From Sneathiella marina (GTDB lineage: Bacteria; Pseudomonadota; Alphaproteobacteria; Sneathiellales; Sneathiellaceae): 64,000 nt of DNA. The translations under genes and the position numbers were made by a program. The stretch lies in NCBI RefSeq assembly GCF_023746535.1, contig NZ_CP098747.1, forward strand, positions 124,001 to 188,000, given 5' to 3'. Numbering within the stretch: the first letter of the stretch is position 1; each line of letters starts with the position of its first letter. The notes below the pieces were generated by a model. It saw only the letters and a list, made by a program, of their open reading frames with translations, had not been told where the DNA came from and did not search any database. Below are positions 53,317-63,204 of the stretch, one piece after another.

Positions 53317-56300
53317 ATGAAAAAAGACATAAAAAAAATGGCAGCGGAAAATACGGCTGGCGAGGAATTCGTCAAATCCTGGACCGAAAACGCGACGTTC
53401 CTGCAGGAAAATGGTTTGTATGACCCAGCAGAAGAAAAAGATAATTGCGGTGTCGGTCTGGTTGCGGCCATTGACGGAAAGCCTTCCAGAGCCGTTGTTG
53501 CGGCGGGTATCGATGCGCTGAAGGCGGTTTGGCATCGCGGAGCTGTGGATGCGGATGGCAAAACCGGCGACGGCTGCGGCATTCACGTGCAGATCCCGCA
53601 GGATTTCTTTAAGGAGCATATCACGCGTACAGGGCATGAGCCGATCGAGGGCAAGCTCGCCGTTGGCATGGTGTTTTTGCCGAGAACCGATTTCGAAGGC
53701 CAGGAAACCTGCCGGACAATTGTCGAAACCGAAATTCTGGCGTTCGGCTACTATATTTATGGCTGGCGGCAAGTCCCGGTGAATGCCAGCATTATTGGCG
53801 AAAAAGCCAACGCCACCCGGCCCGAAATTGAACAGATCATGATCGCCAATACGCGCGGTGTTGATGATAACGAGTTTGAGCGCGACTTGTATATTATCCG
53901 CCGTCGGATCGAGAAAAAGGTCCTTGAGGCGCATATCAACGAGTTTTACATTTGCACATTGTCTTGTCGGTCCATCATTTATAAGGGGATGTTTCTGGCG
54001 GAGCAGTTATCAAGTTTCTATCCTGATTTGCTGGATGAGCGGTTTGTCTCCAATTTTGCCATCTATCATCAGCGCTATTCGACCAATACGTTCCCGACCT
54101 GGAATCTGGCGCAGCCTTTCCGGGTTCTTGCCCATAATGGTGAAATCAATACAATCCGCGGCAACGTCAACTGGATGAAAAGCCATGAAATTCGAATGGT
54201 TTCCTCGGCATTTGGCGAAAAGTCAGACGATGTGAAACCGATTATCCAGGCTGGCAGCTCGGACAGCGCGGCGCTGGATGCGGTGTTTGAAGTGCTTGTC
54301 CGGGCGGGCCGAAGCGCGCCCATGTCCAAGACGTTGCTTATTCCGGAAAGCTGGGCCAATCGCGAGTCAATGCCTCCTAAACACAAGGCGCTCTATGCCT
54401 ATTGTAATTCTGTGATGGAACCCTGGGACGGCCCGGCGGCGATTTGTGCCACCGACGGCCGGTGGGTCATCGCCGGTATGGACAGAAACGGTTTGCGGCC
54501 GCTGCGCTACACTATAACAGGTGATGGAATGCTGGTGGTTGGATCGGAGACAGGCATGGTGCCGGTCAATGAATCCAAGATTGTCCGTAAAGGACGTGTT
54601 GGCCCCGGTCAGATGATTGGTGTCGATTTGAAAAAGGGCACCTTTTACTTCGATGGCGAGCTGAAGGACAAGATGGCTTCGGCGAAGCCCTTTGATAAAT
54701 GGATCGAAAATATCGTTAATCTCGGGGACACCTTGAGCGGTGCTGAAGAACCCCGGCATTTCGAGCGCAAGGAGCTGCGTCAGCGACAGCTCTGTTCCGG
54801 CTGGAGTATGGAAGATCTTGAACTCCTGCTGCAGCCCATGGTTGAGGAGGGCAAGGAAGCCGTCGGGTCCATGGGGGACGATACCCCGCTTGCGGTGCTC
54901 TCCAAGCATTATCGGGGCTTGCATCACTATTTCCGGCAACGCTTCAGTCAGGTTACCAATCCGCCTATCGACAGCTTGCGCGAACGCCGGGTCATGACCT
55001 TGAAAACCCGGCTTGGTAACCTCAACAATATTCTGGATGAGGATAAAAGTCAGGCGGAAATTCTGTCTCTGGAATCCCCCATTTTGACCAATGGCGAGTT
55101 TGATGCCATGCAGGCATATATGGGAAACAGCGCAGAGGTCATCGATTGCACGTTCGACCCTTCTGAAGGCCCGGATGCGTTGACCAAGGCTTTACAGAAA
55201 ATCCGTAAAGAGGCGGAAAATGCGGTGCGTGGTGGTTGTGCCCATTTGATCCTGAGCGATATGGGGACCTCCAGCACATTGGCGCCAATACCGTCCATAC
55301 TGGCGGCGGCCGGCGTTCATACGCATTTGGTCAATGAAGGACTGCGGACATTTACCTCCATCAATGTGCGCAGTGGTGAATGTCTGGACGTGCAGTATTT
55401 TGCTGTCCTCATTGGTGTCGGGGCTACGACCGTCAACGCCTATTTGCTGCAGGAAACCATCCTGGATCGTTTTGATCGCGGATTGTTTACAGGGCTGGAT
55501 TTACAGAGCTGCCTGATGCGGGCGAAAGATGCTGTTAATCAGGGGTTGCTCAAAGTCATGTCGAAAATGGGTATTTCCGTCATCAGCTCGTATCGGGGTG
55601 GTTATAATTTTGAAGCTGTCGGCTTGTCGCGGGCGCTGGTTGCCGAGTTTTTCCCGGGTATGCCGTCGAGAATTTCCGGCATCGGATTGCCGGGTATCCA
55701 GCACAAGATACTGGCGCAACATGAAAAGGCCTTCAAGGAAGATATCATCAGCCTGCCTGTGGGCGGCCTGTACCGCTTCCGCGCCTCTGGCGAGGTACAT
55801 TCCTTTGATGGTGAATTGGTGCATATGTTGCAAACTGCCGTCGATAAAGACAGTTACTCACTATACAAGAAATATAGTGATGGCATGCGGCAGATGGCAC
55901 CGGTCAATTTACGCGACTTGATGGATTTTAAATCTGACCGCGAACCGATTTCCATTGATGAAGTGGAAAGCATTACGGAAATTCGCAAGCGCTTTGTCAC
56001 CGGTGCCATGAGCCTTGGTGCGCTGAGCAAAGAAGCCCATGAAACATTGGCCATTGCCATGAACCGTATTGGCGGAAAATCCGACAGTGGCGAGGGCGGT
56101 GAGGATGTTAGCCGGTATAAGCCACAGGCCAACGGCGACAATGCCAATTCAGCGATTAAGCAAATTGCCTCGGGGCGCTTTGGCGTCACGGCGGAATATC
56201 TGAATAATTGCGAAGAAATTGAGATTAAAATCGCGCAAGGGGCAAAACCCGGAGAAGGGGGCCAGCTTCCGGGCTTTAAGGTCTCGGAAATGATTGCGAA

Positions 56301-57879
56301 ACTGCGCAATTCAACACCGGGCGTGACCTTGATTTCGCCGCCGCCACATCATGATATCTATTCCATCGAGGATCTGGCGCAGCTGATTTATGATTTGAAG
56401 CAGATTAACCCTGAAGCCCGGGTATGCGTTAAACTGGTTGCTGAAGCTGGGATCGGAACGGTCGCGGCGGGTGTTGCCAAAGCCAAAGCCGATGTCATCA
56501 TGATTTCCGGGAACTCCGGAGGGACCGGTGCCAGCCCTCAAACGTCGGTGAAATATGCCGGCGTGCCGTGGGAAATGGGCCTGCCGGAAGTAAACCAGGT
56601 GCTGACGCTCAACAAATTGCGCCCCGGCATTCTCTTGCGGGTGGATGGCGGGATGAAAACCGGCCGCGATATTGTCATGAGCGCCTTGATGGGCGGCGAA
56701 GAGTTTGGGCTTGGCACCGGTGCGCTGGTTGCTCTTGGCTGCATACTGGTTCGCCAATGTCACTCCAATACCTGTCCCGTCGGGATTTGTACGCAGGATG
56801 AGGATCTTCGCAAGAAATATGAAGGGAATGCTGACAAAGTCGTCAATCTGTTCAGCTTCCTCGCAGAAGAAGTACGCGAAATCCTGGCGGAGCTTGGCTA
56901 TCGGTCCTTGCAGGAAATCGTCGGACGCAGCAGCTTGCTCTCTCAGGTAAGCCGCGGTTCAGCCCATCTGGATGACCTTGATCTTAACCCGCTTCTGGTT
57001 GAGGCAGATTCCGGCGATAATCCGCGCTACTGTATCAATGACGGGCCGGTTCCTGTACCCGAAACTCTGGATGCACAAATGATCATGGATGCGGCCAGTG
57101 TGTTTACCAAAGGCGGCGAAAAAAAGCAGCTGGCTTATAGCATTCGTAATACACACCGGGCGATTGGAACCAAACTCTCCTCCAGAATAGTTCGCCAATT
57201 TGGCATGACAGGCTTGGAATCCGGACATATTACCGTGCGTCTTCGCGGGTCTGCCGGCCAGTCTCTGGGCGCTTTTGCGGTTCAGGGCTTGCGGCTTGAA
57301 GTTTTGGGTGATGCCAATGACTATTGTGGAAAAGGATTGTCCGGGGGTTCGATCATCGTTCGGCCTTTGACCTCTAGCCCGTTGAAATGGAATGATAACA
57401 CGATCATCGGCAACACCGTTTTATATGGGGCAACATCGGGTTACCTGTTTGCCGCGGGACAAGCCGGGGAACGGTTTGCTGTGCGGAATTCCGGGGCGAT
57501 TTCAGTGGTTGAAGGCTGTGGTACCAACGGGTGTGAATATATGACCGGGGGCATGATCACGGTTTTGGGCCCCGTAGGCGATAACTTTGGTGCCGGAATG
57601 ACCGGTGGGATGGCCTTTATTTATGATACCGAAGACACTCTGCCAACCAGTATCAACGACGAAAGTGTCATTTATCAACGGGTCACATCCAAGCATTGGG
57701 CTGGCATATTGAAGGATATGGTTGCACAACATGCAGCGGAAACCCATTCACCTCTGGCGCAGTCGCTTGTCGCGGATTGGGATTGGGAACTTGGAAAATT
57801 CTACCAGGTATGTCCCAAGGAAATGCTGAACAAACTGGCGTACCCGCTGAGTGATGATTTGGAACTCGAAACAGCCTAG
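53317..57879 (+). CDS. gltB: Glutamate synthase large subunit (GltB)
   Basis: 1520-residue enzyme making two glutamates from glutamine and 2-oxoglutarate. The N-terminal class II amidotransferase nucleophile is C44 (DNCGVGLV), exposed after cleavage of a ~43-residue propeptide. A central domain and the FMN synthase domain follow (GGKSDSGEGGED, the loop QGAKPGEGGQLPG and ISGNSGGTGASPQ). The [3Fe-4S] cysteines are in CHSNTCPVGIC. A right-handed beta-helix GXGXG domain closes the protein. It forms an operon with gltD. A long hairpin follows the stop. Confidence 0.96.
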   Translation: MKKDIKKMAAENTAGEEFVKSWTENATFLQENGLYDPAEEKDNCGVGLVAAIDGKPSRAVVAAGIDALKAVWHRGAVDADGKTGDGCGIHVQIPQDFFKEHITRTGHEPIEGKLAVGMVFLPRTDFEGQETCRTIVETEILAFGYYIYGWRQVPVNASIIGEKANATRPEIEQIMIANTRGVDDNEFERDLYIIRRRIEKKVLEAHINEFYICTLSCRSIIYKGMFLAEQLSSFYPDLLDERFVSNFAIYHQRYSTNTFPTWNLAQPFRVLAHNGEINTIRGNVNWMKSHEIRMVSSAFGEKSDDVKPIIQAGSSDSAALDAVFEVLVRAGRSAPMSKTLLIPESWANRESMPPKHKALYAYCNSVMEPWDGPAAICATDGRWVIAGMDRNGLRPLRYTITGDGMLVVGSETGMVPVNESKIVRKGRVGPGQMIGVDLKKGTFYFDGELKDKMASAKPFDKWIENIVNLGDTLSGAEEPRHFERKELRQRQLCSGWSMEDLELLLQPMVEEGKEAVGSMGDDTPLAVLSKHYRGLHHYFRQRFSQVTNPPIDSLRERRVMTLKTRLGNLNNILDEDKSQAEILSLESPILTNGEFDAMQAYMGNSAEVIDCTFDPSEGPDALTKALQKIRKEAENAVRGGCAHLILSDMGTSSTLAPIPSILAAAGVHTHLVNEGLRTFTSINVRSGECLDVQYFAVLIGVGATTVNAYLLQETILDRFDRGLFTGLDLQSCLMRAKDAVNQGLLKVMSKMGISVISSYRGGYNFEAVGLSRALVAEFFPGMPSRISGIGLPGIQHKILAQHEKAFKEDIISLPVGGLYRFRASGEVHSFDGELVHMLQTAVDKDSYSLYKKYSDGMRQMAPVNLRDLMDFKSDREPISIDEVESITEIRKRFVTGAMSLGALSKEAHETLAIAMNRIGGKSDSGEGGEDVSRYKPQANGDNANSAIKQIASGRFGVTAEYLNNCEEIEIKIAQGAKPGEGGQLPGFKVSEMIAKLRNSTPGVTLISPPPHHDIYSIEDLAQLIYDLKQINPEARVCVKLVAEAGIGTVAAGVAKAKADVIMISGNSGGTGASPQTSVKYAGVPWEMGLPEVNQVLTLNKLRPGILLRVDGGMKTGRDIVMSALMGGEEFGLGTGALVALGCILVRQCHSNTCPVGICTQDEDLRKKYEGNADKVVNLFSFLAEEVREILAELGYRSLQEIVGRSSLLSQVSRGSAHLDDLDLNPLLVEADSGDNPRYCINDGPVPVPETLDAQMIMDAASVFTKGGEKKQLAYSIRNTHRAIGTKLSSRIVRQFGMTGLESGHITVRLRGSAGQSLGAFAVQGLRLEVLGDANDYCGKGLSGGSIIVRPLTSSPLKWNDNTIIGNTVLYGATSGYLFAAGQAGERFAVRNSGAISVVEGCGTNGCEYMTGGMITVLGPVGDNFGAGMTGGMAFIYDTEDTLPTSINDESVIYQRVTSKHWAGILKDMVAQHAAETHSPLAQSLVADWDWELGKFYQVCPKEMLNKLAYPLSDDLELETA

Positions 57880-57892
57880 AGCCTGATCCGGC

Positions 57893-57928
57893 TTTCCCGT
57901 GGATTGTCTGTAAATGATCCATGGGAAA
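57893..57928 (+). terminator. Long hairpin after gltB (possible transcript end)
   Basis: A 12-bp stem TTTCCCGTGGAT/ATCCATGGGAAA (57893-57904 with 57917-57928) with one G-U pair and a 12-nt loop lies 13 bp after the gltB stop. No T run follows, so it may stabilise the 3' end or act with a factor, rather than terminate alone. Confidence 0.4.
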
Positions 57929-58098
57929 AACCTGCCTTGTCGGGCAATATTTCCTGGCTTGGACCCCGGCCTTTTCTTTAAAAGGGCAGTTTTAAGCGGT
58001 TTTGTCGGTATTCGAGTTTGGCCTGAAGCTTGCATTTAGTCCTGTATACCCCTGCAACGGCAGTGGGTTAAACAATATAGCCAGCAGGACGATGGAAA

Positions 58099-58371
58099 AT
58101 GCAAAATATATCGGATCACCTAATCACCGAACCGACTTTCGAGACCTCAACTTATGCCGATCCGATTATCAGTGCCGAAGGCGTAAAATGGGCGGCAAGG
58201 CGGTTTATCCTGTTATATGGTGATGACGCCCCGATAAAAGCGTTGGAGCATGTCAACCGACTTGATGCTCGCGGAAAATTGCGAACAGCTGAAATGTTTG
58301 CCCGTGTCGAAAGAGAATGTTCCCGTCTTTTAAAGAAAAGCGAAAAATTTCGACAATTCACTATCAACTAG
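58099..58371 (+). CDS. Small protein of unknown function
   Basis: 90 residues, ATG 58099 with AGGA about 10 nt upstream. The sequence has a helical middle (VKWAARRFILLYGDDAPIKALEHVNRLDARGK) and a basic C-terminus (ERECSRLLKKSEKFRQF). There is no signal or membrane segment. I do not recognise a family. It lies alone, 219 bp after gltB and 82 bp before a GST. Confidence 0.6.
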   Translation: MQNISDHLITEPTFETSTYADPIISAEGVKWAARRFILLYGDDAPIKALEHVNRLDARGKLRTAEMFARVERECSRLLKKSEKFRQFTIN

Positions 58372-58453
58372 TTTTCGAAAAAAATGCTATTTTTTGTAGA
58401 TTATTCTAAACAGCCTATTCTCCATTTCATTTGCATGAGGTATGTTCTGCCCC

Positions 58454-59122
58454 ATGCGAACACTGTATCATTTCTGGATCTCCCCCGCTTGCCGTAAAGT
58501 TCGATTGGCCCTTGATGAAAAAGGGCTTAAATTTGGACTTCAAATCGAAAAGCCATGGGAACGACGTCCCAACCTTCTGGCTCGAAATCCGGCCGGTGAG
58601 GTGCCTATTCTTGTGGATGAAAATGGCGCCGTCCTTGCCGATAGTCAGGCCATTTGCGAGTATCTGGAAGAAACCTACGAAGATGTACCGCTGATGGCGA
58701 AAGATCCAATTGAGCGGGCCGAAACACGGCGGCTGATTGCGTGGTTTGATCATAAATTCTATCGCGAGGTAACCGATAATCTCGTCGATGAAAAGATCAT
58801 GAAACGGCTGACGAAATCCGGAATGCCAAATACAGCGGCCATTCGCGCCGGACATCATAATATCCATTATCATCTGGAATATATCACCTATCTGGTGGAG
58901 CGTCGGTCCTGGTTGGCCGGTGAGGAATATGGGCTGGCGGATATTGCCGCCGCCGCACAGTTGTCGTCCGTTGACTATCTCGGCGATGTGCCATGGGACC
59001 AGCATCCGGCAGCAAAAGTCTGGTATTCAAGGGCGAAATCCCGTCCGAGCTTCCGCGGGATACTGGGCGATAACCTTCCGGGCATGCCAGCGCCTAAACA
59101 TTATGCCGACCTCGATTTCTGA
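58454..59122 (+). CDS. Glutathione S-transferase family protein
   Basis: 222 residues. The thioredoxin fold starts MRTLYHFWISPACRKVRLAL, with SPAC near the catalytic position, cis-Pro in EVPILVDENG and DSQAICEYLEE as the glutathione contact. The helical domain contains GEEYGLADIAAAAQL. ATG 58454 is preferred because 58442 lies only 1 nt after GAGG. It overlaps queG by 20 nt, so the two are translated together; this pairing is common in alphaproteobacteria. Confidence 0.88.
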   Translation: MRTLYHFWISPACRKVRLALDEKGLKFGLQIEKPWERRPNLLARNPAGEVPILVDENGAVLADSQAICEYLEETYEDVPLMAKDPIERAETRRLIAWFDHKFYREVTDNLVDEKIMKRLTKSGMPNTAAIRAGHHNIHYHLEYITYLVERRSWLAGEEYGLADIAAAAQLSSVDYLGDVPWDQHPAAKVWYSRAKSRPSFRGILGDNLPGMPAPKHYADLDF

Positions 59123-60254
59123 CCCAACCCTCACCGCAACCGATAAACAGTGTATTCGGGAATATGCGCTGACCCAGGGCTTTGAGGTTGCGGGTTTTAC
59201 GGAAGCCGATTTCGGTGACCTGCCCGGCCAGCATCTGGCTGAATTCATTGATCAAAACCGTCATGGTGACATGGATTGGATTGTCGAGAAGGCGGATCGC
59301 CGACGTCATCCGCAGGCCCTTTGGCCTGAGGTGCAGACAGTGCTGATGCTCGGTCTGAATTATGGCCCGGACGCGGATCCACTGGCTTTTTCCGGACAGT
59401 CGGACCGCGGTCTGATCTCTGTCTATGCCCAAGGCAAGGACTATCATGATGTGGTCAAGAAAAAGCTGAAACGGATTGCCCGCTGGATCGTCGGGACCTA
59501 TGGCGGTGATGTGAAAGTATTTGTGGATACGGCGCCGGTTATGGAAAAACCACTGGCCGAAGCAGCGGGTGTCGGATGGCAGGGAAAACACACCAACCTG
59601 CTGAGCCGGGAATTTGGATCCTGGCTATTTCTGGGCAGTATCTTCATGACAGTGACGGTACCGCCGGATGTTGCACAACAGGGAACCTGCGGCTCCTGTA
59701 CCGCCTGCCTTGATAGCTGCCCGACCAACGCCTTTCCAGCCCCCTATCAGCTGGATGCAACGCGCTGTATTTCCTACCTGACCATCGAAACCCGCAGTCA
59801 TATACCGCGAGAGATGCGAGCGCTGATCGGCAATCGGATTTACGGCTGCGACGACTGCCTGGCAGTGTGTCCGTGGAACAAATATGCGGCGCAGGCGGCA
59901 GAAATGGTATTGCGCCCGCGTGCTGAGTTGGTGGCGCCACGGCTCCAGGACCTGGTCTCCCTTGACGATGCGGCCTTTCGGGCTCTGTTTTCCAGATCTC
60001 CGGTCAAGCGGCTGGGGCGCAACCGGTTTATCCGGAATGTGTTGATTGCCATCGGGAATAGCGGAGACCCTGTGCATTTGGGTCCGGTGACAGAGTTGCT
60101 GGAGGATCCGTCTCCAATAATCCGAGTAGCCGCCATCTGGGCGTTGTCCCACCTCACGTCAACCGAACAATTCGGGCTTGAAAAACAAAGATTTAGTCCG
60201 CAGGAAAGCGATGCGGATGTTCTTGCTGAATGGGATAGTAACGAAAGAGAATAA
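59103..60254 (+). CDS. queG: Epoxyqueuosine reductase QueG
   Basis: 383-residue cobalamin/Fe-S enzyme for the last step of queuosine tRNA modification. The two [4Fe-4S] cysteine sets (CGSCTACLDSCP and CDDCLAVCPWN) are in the middle, the N-terminal domain binds cobalamin, and a C-terminal HEAT-like repeat (NSGDPVHLGPVTELLEDPSP) binds the tRNA. ATG 59103 gives a family-length protein; the frame from 58920 is only GST in another frame. A methyltransferase follows, 1 bp after the stop. Confidence 0.93.
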   Translation: MPTSISDPTLTATDKQCIREYALTQGFEVAGFTEADFGDLPGQHLAEFIDQNRHGDMDWIVEKADRRRHPQALWPEVQTVLMLGLNYGPDADPLAFSGQSDRGLISVYAQGKDYHDVVKKKLKRIARWIVGTYGGDVKVFVDTAPVMEKPLAEAAGVGWQGKHTNLLSREFGSWLFLGSIFMTVTVPPDVAQQGTCGSCTACLDSCPTNAFPAPYQLDATRCISYLTIETRSHIPREMRALIGNRIYGCDDCLAVCPWNKYAAQAAEMVLRPRAELVAPRLQDLVSLDDAAFRALFSRSPVKRLGRNRFIRNVLIAIGNSGDPVHLGPVTELLEDPSPIIRVAAIWALSHLTSTEQFGLEKQRFSPQESDADVLAEWDSNERE

Positions 60255-60255
60255 A

Positions 60256-60744
60256 ATGAGCAGACTGGACAGTTTTATCCGCCGGGTGAGCGCACAGCGC
60301 GATTGCCTAAATGACGCCATGGCGCAGATAACCGGACGTCCGGGCAGTATTCTGGAGCTGGGATTGGGCAATGGTCGGACGTTTGATCATCTGCGTGCAA
60401 GTTTGCCGGATCGCGATATTTATGTATTTGACCGCCATGTGAAAGCCCACCCGGACTGTATTCCCGATGAGGCGCATATGATCATTGGCGATTTCCGCGA
60501 CACTGTTCCCACCGCGATGACCCGCCTGTCAGCACCAGCGGTGATGGCCCATTGTGATATCGGCTCCGGCGACAAGGCGTTGAGCGTTGCCTTGGCGCAA
60601 ACGCTGGGGGCCAGTTTGCCCCGATTGCTTGCCGCCAACGCGATTATCGTCAGTGACCAGCCGTTTGAGGTGGCGAGCTGGGAACAATTGCCGCTGCCCG
60701 ACGGCGTGGCCGCCGGTCGGTATCACATTTACCGGCAGAAATAG
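60256..60744 (+). CDS. Class I SAM-dependent methyltransferase
   Basis: 162 residues. The SAM-binding motif I is SILELGLGNGRTFDHLR (about residues 30-46), followed by an acidic residue after the next strand (IYVFDRHV). The protein is short for a methyltransferase and lacks a clear substrate domain. It starts 1 bp after the queG stop and is probably in the same transcript with the GST; whether it acts on tRNA is unknown. Confidence 0.75.
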   Translation: MSRLDSFIRRVSAQRDCLNDAMAQITGRPGSILELGLGNGRTFDHLRASLPDRDIYVFDRHVKAHPDCIPDEAHMIIGDFRDTVPTAMTRLSAPAVMAHCDIGSGDKALSVALAQTLGASLPRLLAANAIIVSDQPFEVASWEQLPLPDGVAAGRYHIYRQK

Positions 60745-60752
60745 CATAAAGG

Positions 60753-60777
60753 GAGCCGGCCTTTTTTCACCCGGCTC
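60753..60777. terminator. Bidirectional terminator between methyltransferase and SDR genes
   Basis: GAGCCGG (60753-60759) and CCGGCTC (60771-60777) form a 7-bp stem; the downstream side reads ATTTTG on plus and CCTTTATG on minus. The hairpin overlaps the SDR stop and serves both converging transcripts. Confidence 0.5.
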
Positions 60778-61573
60778 ATTTTGCCGAATATCCTCCATCA
60801 ATGACAAATTCCGCACCGGTAACGAACGCGGATTCGTCCGATGCCAGATACAGGATCATGCTGGCGACCTCTTCGCGCTGCCCCAATCGACCCAGTGGAT
60901 GCTGTTCTTTCAGCTTCTGGATATCATCGGCTTCCGCTTCCAGATCCTTGAACCGGCGCATGACCATGGGGGTTTCAATATATCCCGGATGGACGGAATT
61001 TATCCGAATGTTCAGTTTCAGTTCGGCACATTCCAGCGCAGCCGCCTTGGTGAACAGCTTGACACCGCCTTTACTGGCGGAATAAGCGGAAGCCATCGGC
61101 AAGCCAACGAGGCCAGCGACGGAGGAAATATTGATAATCGAGCCGCCATCCGAGGCGGCCATCGCCCGCATGGCAGCCTGGGTTCCCAAAAAAGTGCCAT
61201 CGAGATTGATCGAGATAGTTTGCTGCCACTCTTCCAAGGTCATGTCCATCAGCGGATGCGCCCGGCCGATTCCGGCTGAATTGAGCAGAATATCGAGAGA
61301 CCCCCAGCGATCAACTACCGCTTCGACCACTGCTGCCCAGGATGCCGGATCAACCACATTAAGTTCCCTGAATATCACATCATGGCCTTCTGATTTCAGT
61401 CGATCAGCCAGCGCCTCGCCTTTGGCAACATCGACATCGGTGATGGCGACTTTGGCACCTTCACGGGCCAGCCGCTCGGCTGTTGCCAGCCCGATGCCTG
61501 AGGCGCCGCCGGATATCAGGGCAATTTTGCCTTCAACACGTCCTGATCCACTGGGGGAAACTTGTGTGCTCAT
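60776..61573 (-). CDS. Short-chain dehydrogenase/reductase (SDR)
   Basis: 265-residue classical SDR. The cofactor motif SGGASGIGLATAERLAREG, the NSAG (in place of NNAG), the catalytic Ser in NISSVAG and Tyr/Lys in YSASKGGVK are all present. The NVVDPASW position and VTDVDV segment suggest NAD preference. Relatives include cyclopentanol and glucose dehydrogenases; the substrate is unknown. ATG 61573 has AAGGAG about 9 nt upstream. Confidence 0.9.
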   Translation of the reverse strand: MSTQVSPSGSGRVEGKIALISGGASGIGLATAERLAREGAKVAITDVDVAKGEALADRLKSEGHDVIFRELNVVDPASWAAVVEAVVDRWGSLDILLNSAGIGRAHPLMDMTLEEWQQTISINLDGTFLGTQAAMRAMAASDGGSIINISSVAGLVGLPMASAYSASKGGVKLFTKAAALECAELKLNIRINSVHPGYIETPMVMRRFKDLEAEADDIQKLKEQHPLGRLGQREEVASMILYLASDESAFVTGAEFVIDGGYSAK

Positions 61574-61655
61574 GTTTGGGTCTCCTTCTTATTTTTGTTA
61601 TGCGGTGAGTGTGCCGGATGCAAACGGCCAGCGCAACAATTCTATTTCCCGGTGC

Positions 61656-62864
61656 TTAAGCCTTCGATCCAGCCAGGACAAAAGTATCAACCGGAGTATG
61701 GCCCTTTAAGGTGGTTGTTCCTTGTGGTACGGTTTCAAAATGGTCTGAAATCAAATCGACGGTGTCTCTGGATATCAGGATTTTTCCCGGCAAGGCAGTC
61801 TGCTGGAGACGGGCGGCAATATTTACGGCATCCCCCCAGATATCATAGGAATATTTTTGCTCGCCAATGACACCGGCGACAACCGTGCCGGTATGAATGC
61901 CGATACGAAGATTGAGATCCAAACGCTCTTCCTTAACAATTTTCGTCAAGTCAGCCATGGCGGCAAGGGCAAAATGGGCGGCACCTCGGGCATTGGTTTC
62001 GGCCGTTCCCTGCAACCCGCTGCAGACCATATAGGCGTCGCCGATGGTTTTGATTTTCTCCAAACCCTGTTCGGCCGATAGTCTATCGAAATCAGAAAAT
62101 ATCCGATCAAGCAGCAGCACGATTTCATCGGGATCATGGTCCATGGCGTATCCGGTGAAACCGACAATATCGGCGAATATAATTGTGACATTGTCCAGTT
62201 GATCGGCTATGGGCCGCTGTTCGTTCTTCAACCTCTCGCTGATAGAAGCCGGCAGCATGTTTTCAATCAGTTGTTCGGATCTTCGCCGTTCGAGAGAGAG
62301 AAGATCAAGGGCTGTATTTTTTTGTTTGACGAAATAGCTCATCATGACAAAGGCAACGATGGACACGCCGCTCAAGTTCATCACAAACAGCACGACAACA
62401 ACACCGGCGGGTAACAGGTTATCAATGGTGACGGCCGGATACTCTATGGTACTTCCGATTGAGACAAGCAGAATAAAGCCGATAAACCACAAAGCCGCTT
62501 GCCGGCGTCCGGCAAACATCAGGGCGCCGATGGGGCTGGTGAACGACCAGACGACCACAGCCGATGAATTGACAAAACCGCCCAATTCCCACATCAGGAA
62601 AAACGGCAGGAGCAATGAACAGGCAAGCTGGCTGCTCCTGAGCAAAGTAAATCCGTGTCGAAGCTTCAGGGTTAAAAGAGAGGCGAGAGATAGAATAACA
62701 TAAGTGCCGGGGATCGCGGCGGCCCCGATTTCACCGAAATATCCGTATAAAGCGGACCAGAAAACAGCCGCACCGGTCATCATCAGGGTGGATAGAATAA
62801 GCAGACGGCGCTGCAATCCCATTTCTTCATCGTCCGGCTTTATGAGGGGCGATTGTGCAAACAT
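61656..62864 (-). CDS. Membrane-bound class III adenylate cyclase
   Basis: 402 residues with about six N-terminal membrane helices (20-185), a helical linker (EQLIENMLPASISERL) and a C-terminal cyclase domain. All key residues are present: metal Asp in FADIVGFT and in KTIGDAYMVCSG, adenine-selecting Lys in KIKT and Asp in YDIWGDAVNIAARLQ, then transition-state Asn and Arg in the same motif. It should make cAMP from ATP. It contrasts with the CHASE2 cyclase at 24741, where those last residues are changed. Confidence 0.92.
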   Translation of the reverse strand: MFAQSPLIKPDDEEMGLQRRLLILSTLMMTGAAVFWSALYGYFGEIGAAAIPGTYVILSLASLLTLKLRHGFTLLRSSQLACSLLLPFFLMWELGGFVNSSAVVVWSFTSPIGALMFAGRRQAALWFIGFILLVSIGSTIEYPAVTIDNLLPAGVVVVLFVMNLSGVSIVAFVMMSYFVKQKNTALDLLSLERRRSEQLIENMLPASISERLKNEQRPIADQLDNVTIIFADIVGFTGYAMDHDPDEIVLLLDRIFSDFDRLSAEQGLEKIKTIGDAYMVCSGLQGTAETNARGAAHFALAAMADLTKIVKEERLDLNLRIGIHTGTVVAGVIGEQKYSYDIWGDAVNIAARLQQTALPGKILISRDTVDLISDHFETVPQGTTTLKGHTPVDTFVLAGSKA

Positions 62865-63204
62865 TGGAAACAGACGCCCCTTTTTGGCAATTAATTACCC
62901 AAGCCCTAGGGTCCAGCTATCGACTTTCAGCTGGTAGGTGTCAGTTTACAGGGTTTTTCGAGCTAGAAAATCTAATTATTTTTCTTTTTCTACCTACCGC
63001 CTCTTCAACTTACCTGGCGTAAGGTTTTCGACCGCGTCGCACCATAAGCCATGGTTTGCTTTCAGGATAAGATAGAAACAGCATTTCAATTTCACTAAAG
63101 GTAAGAATACTATTTTTACTATAAAATATATCTAAAATCCATTACTCATAGATGTAAATAAAAATCAAATATTATATGTATATTTTTAATATAAAGGAAA
63201 TATT
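62865..63204. other. AT-rich intergenic region
   Basis: 340 bp with no supported gene. The part from about 62990 is clearly more AT-rich than the rest of the window. CCAGCT/AGCTGG (62913-62918 with 62929-62934) and GGTAGGT/ACCTACC (62933-62939 with 62992-62998) are inverted repeats. The AAAGGA at 63193-63198 may be the ribosome site of the next gene. Confidence 0.5.

Noticed and set aside
53233-53934. A 233-residue minus-strand frame.
   Set aside because: Lies opposite the highly conserved start of gltB and has no family likeness.
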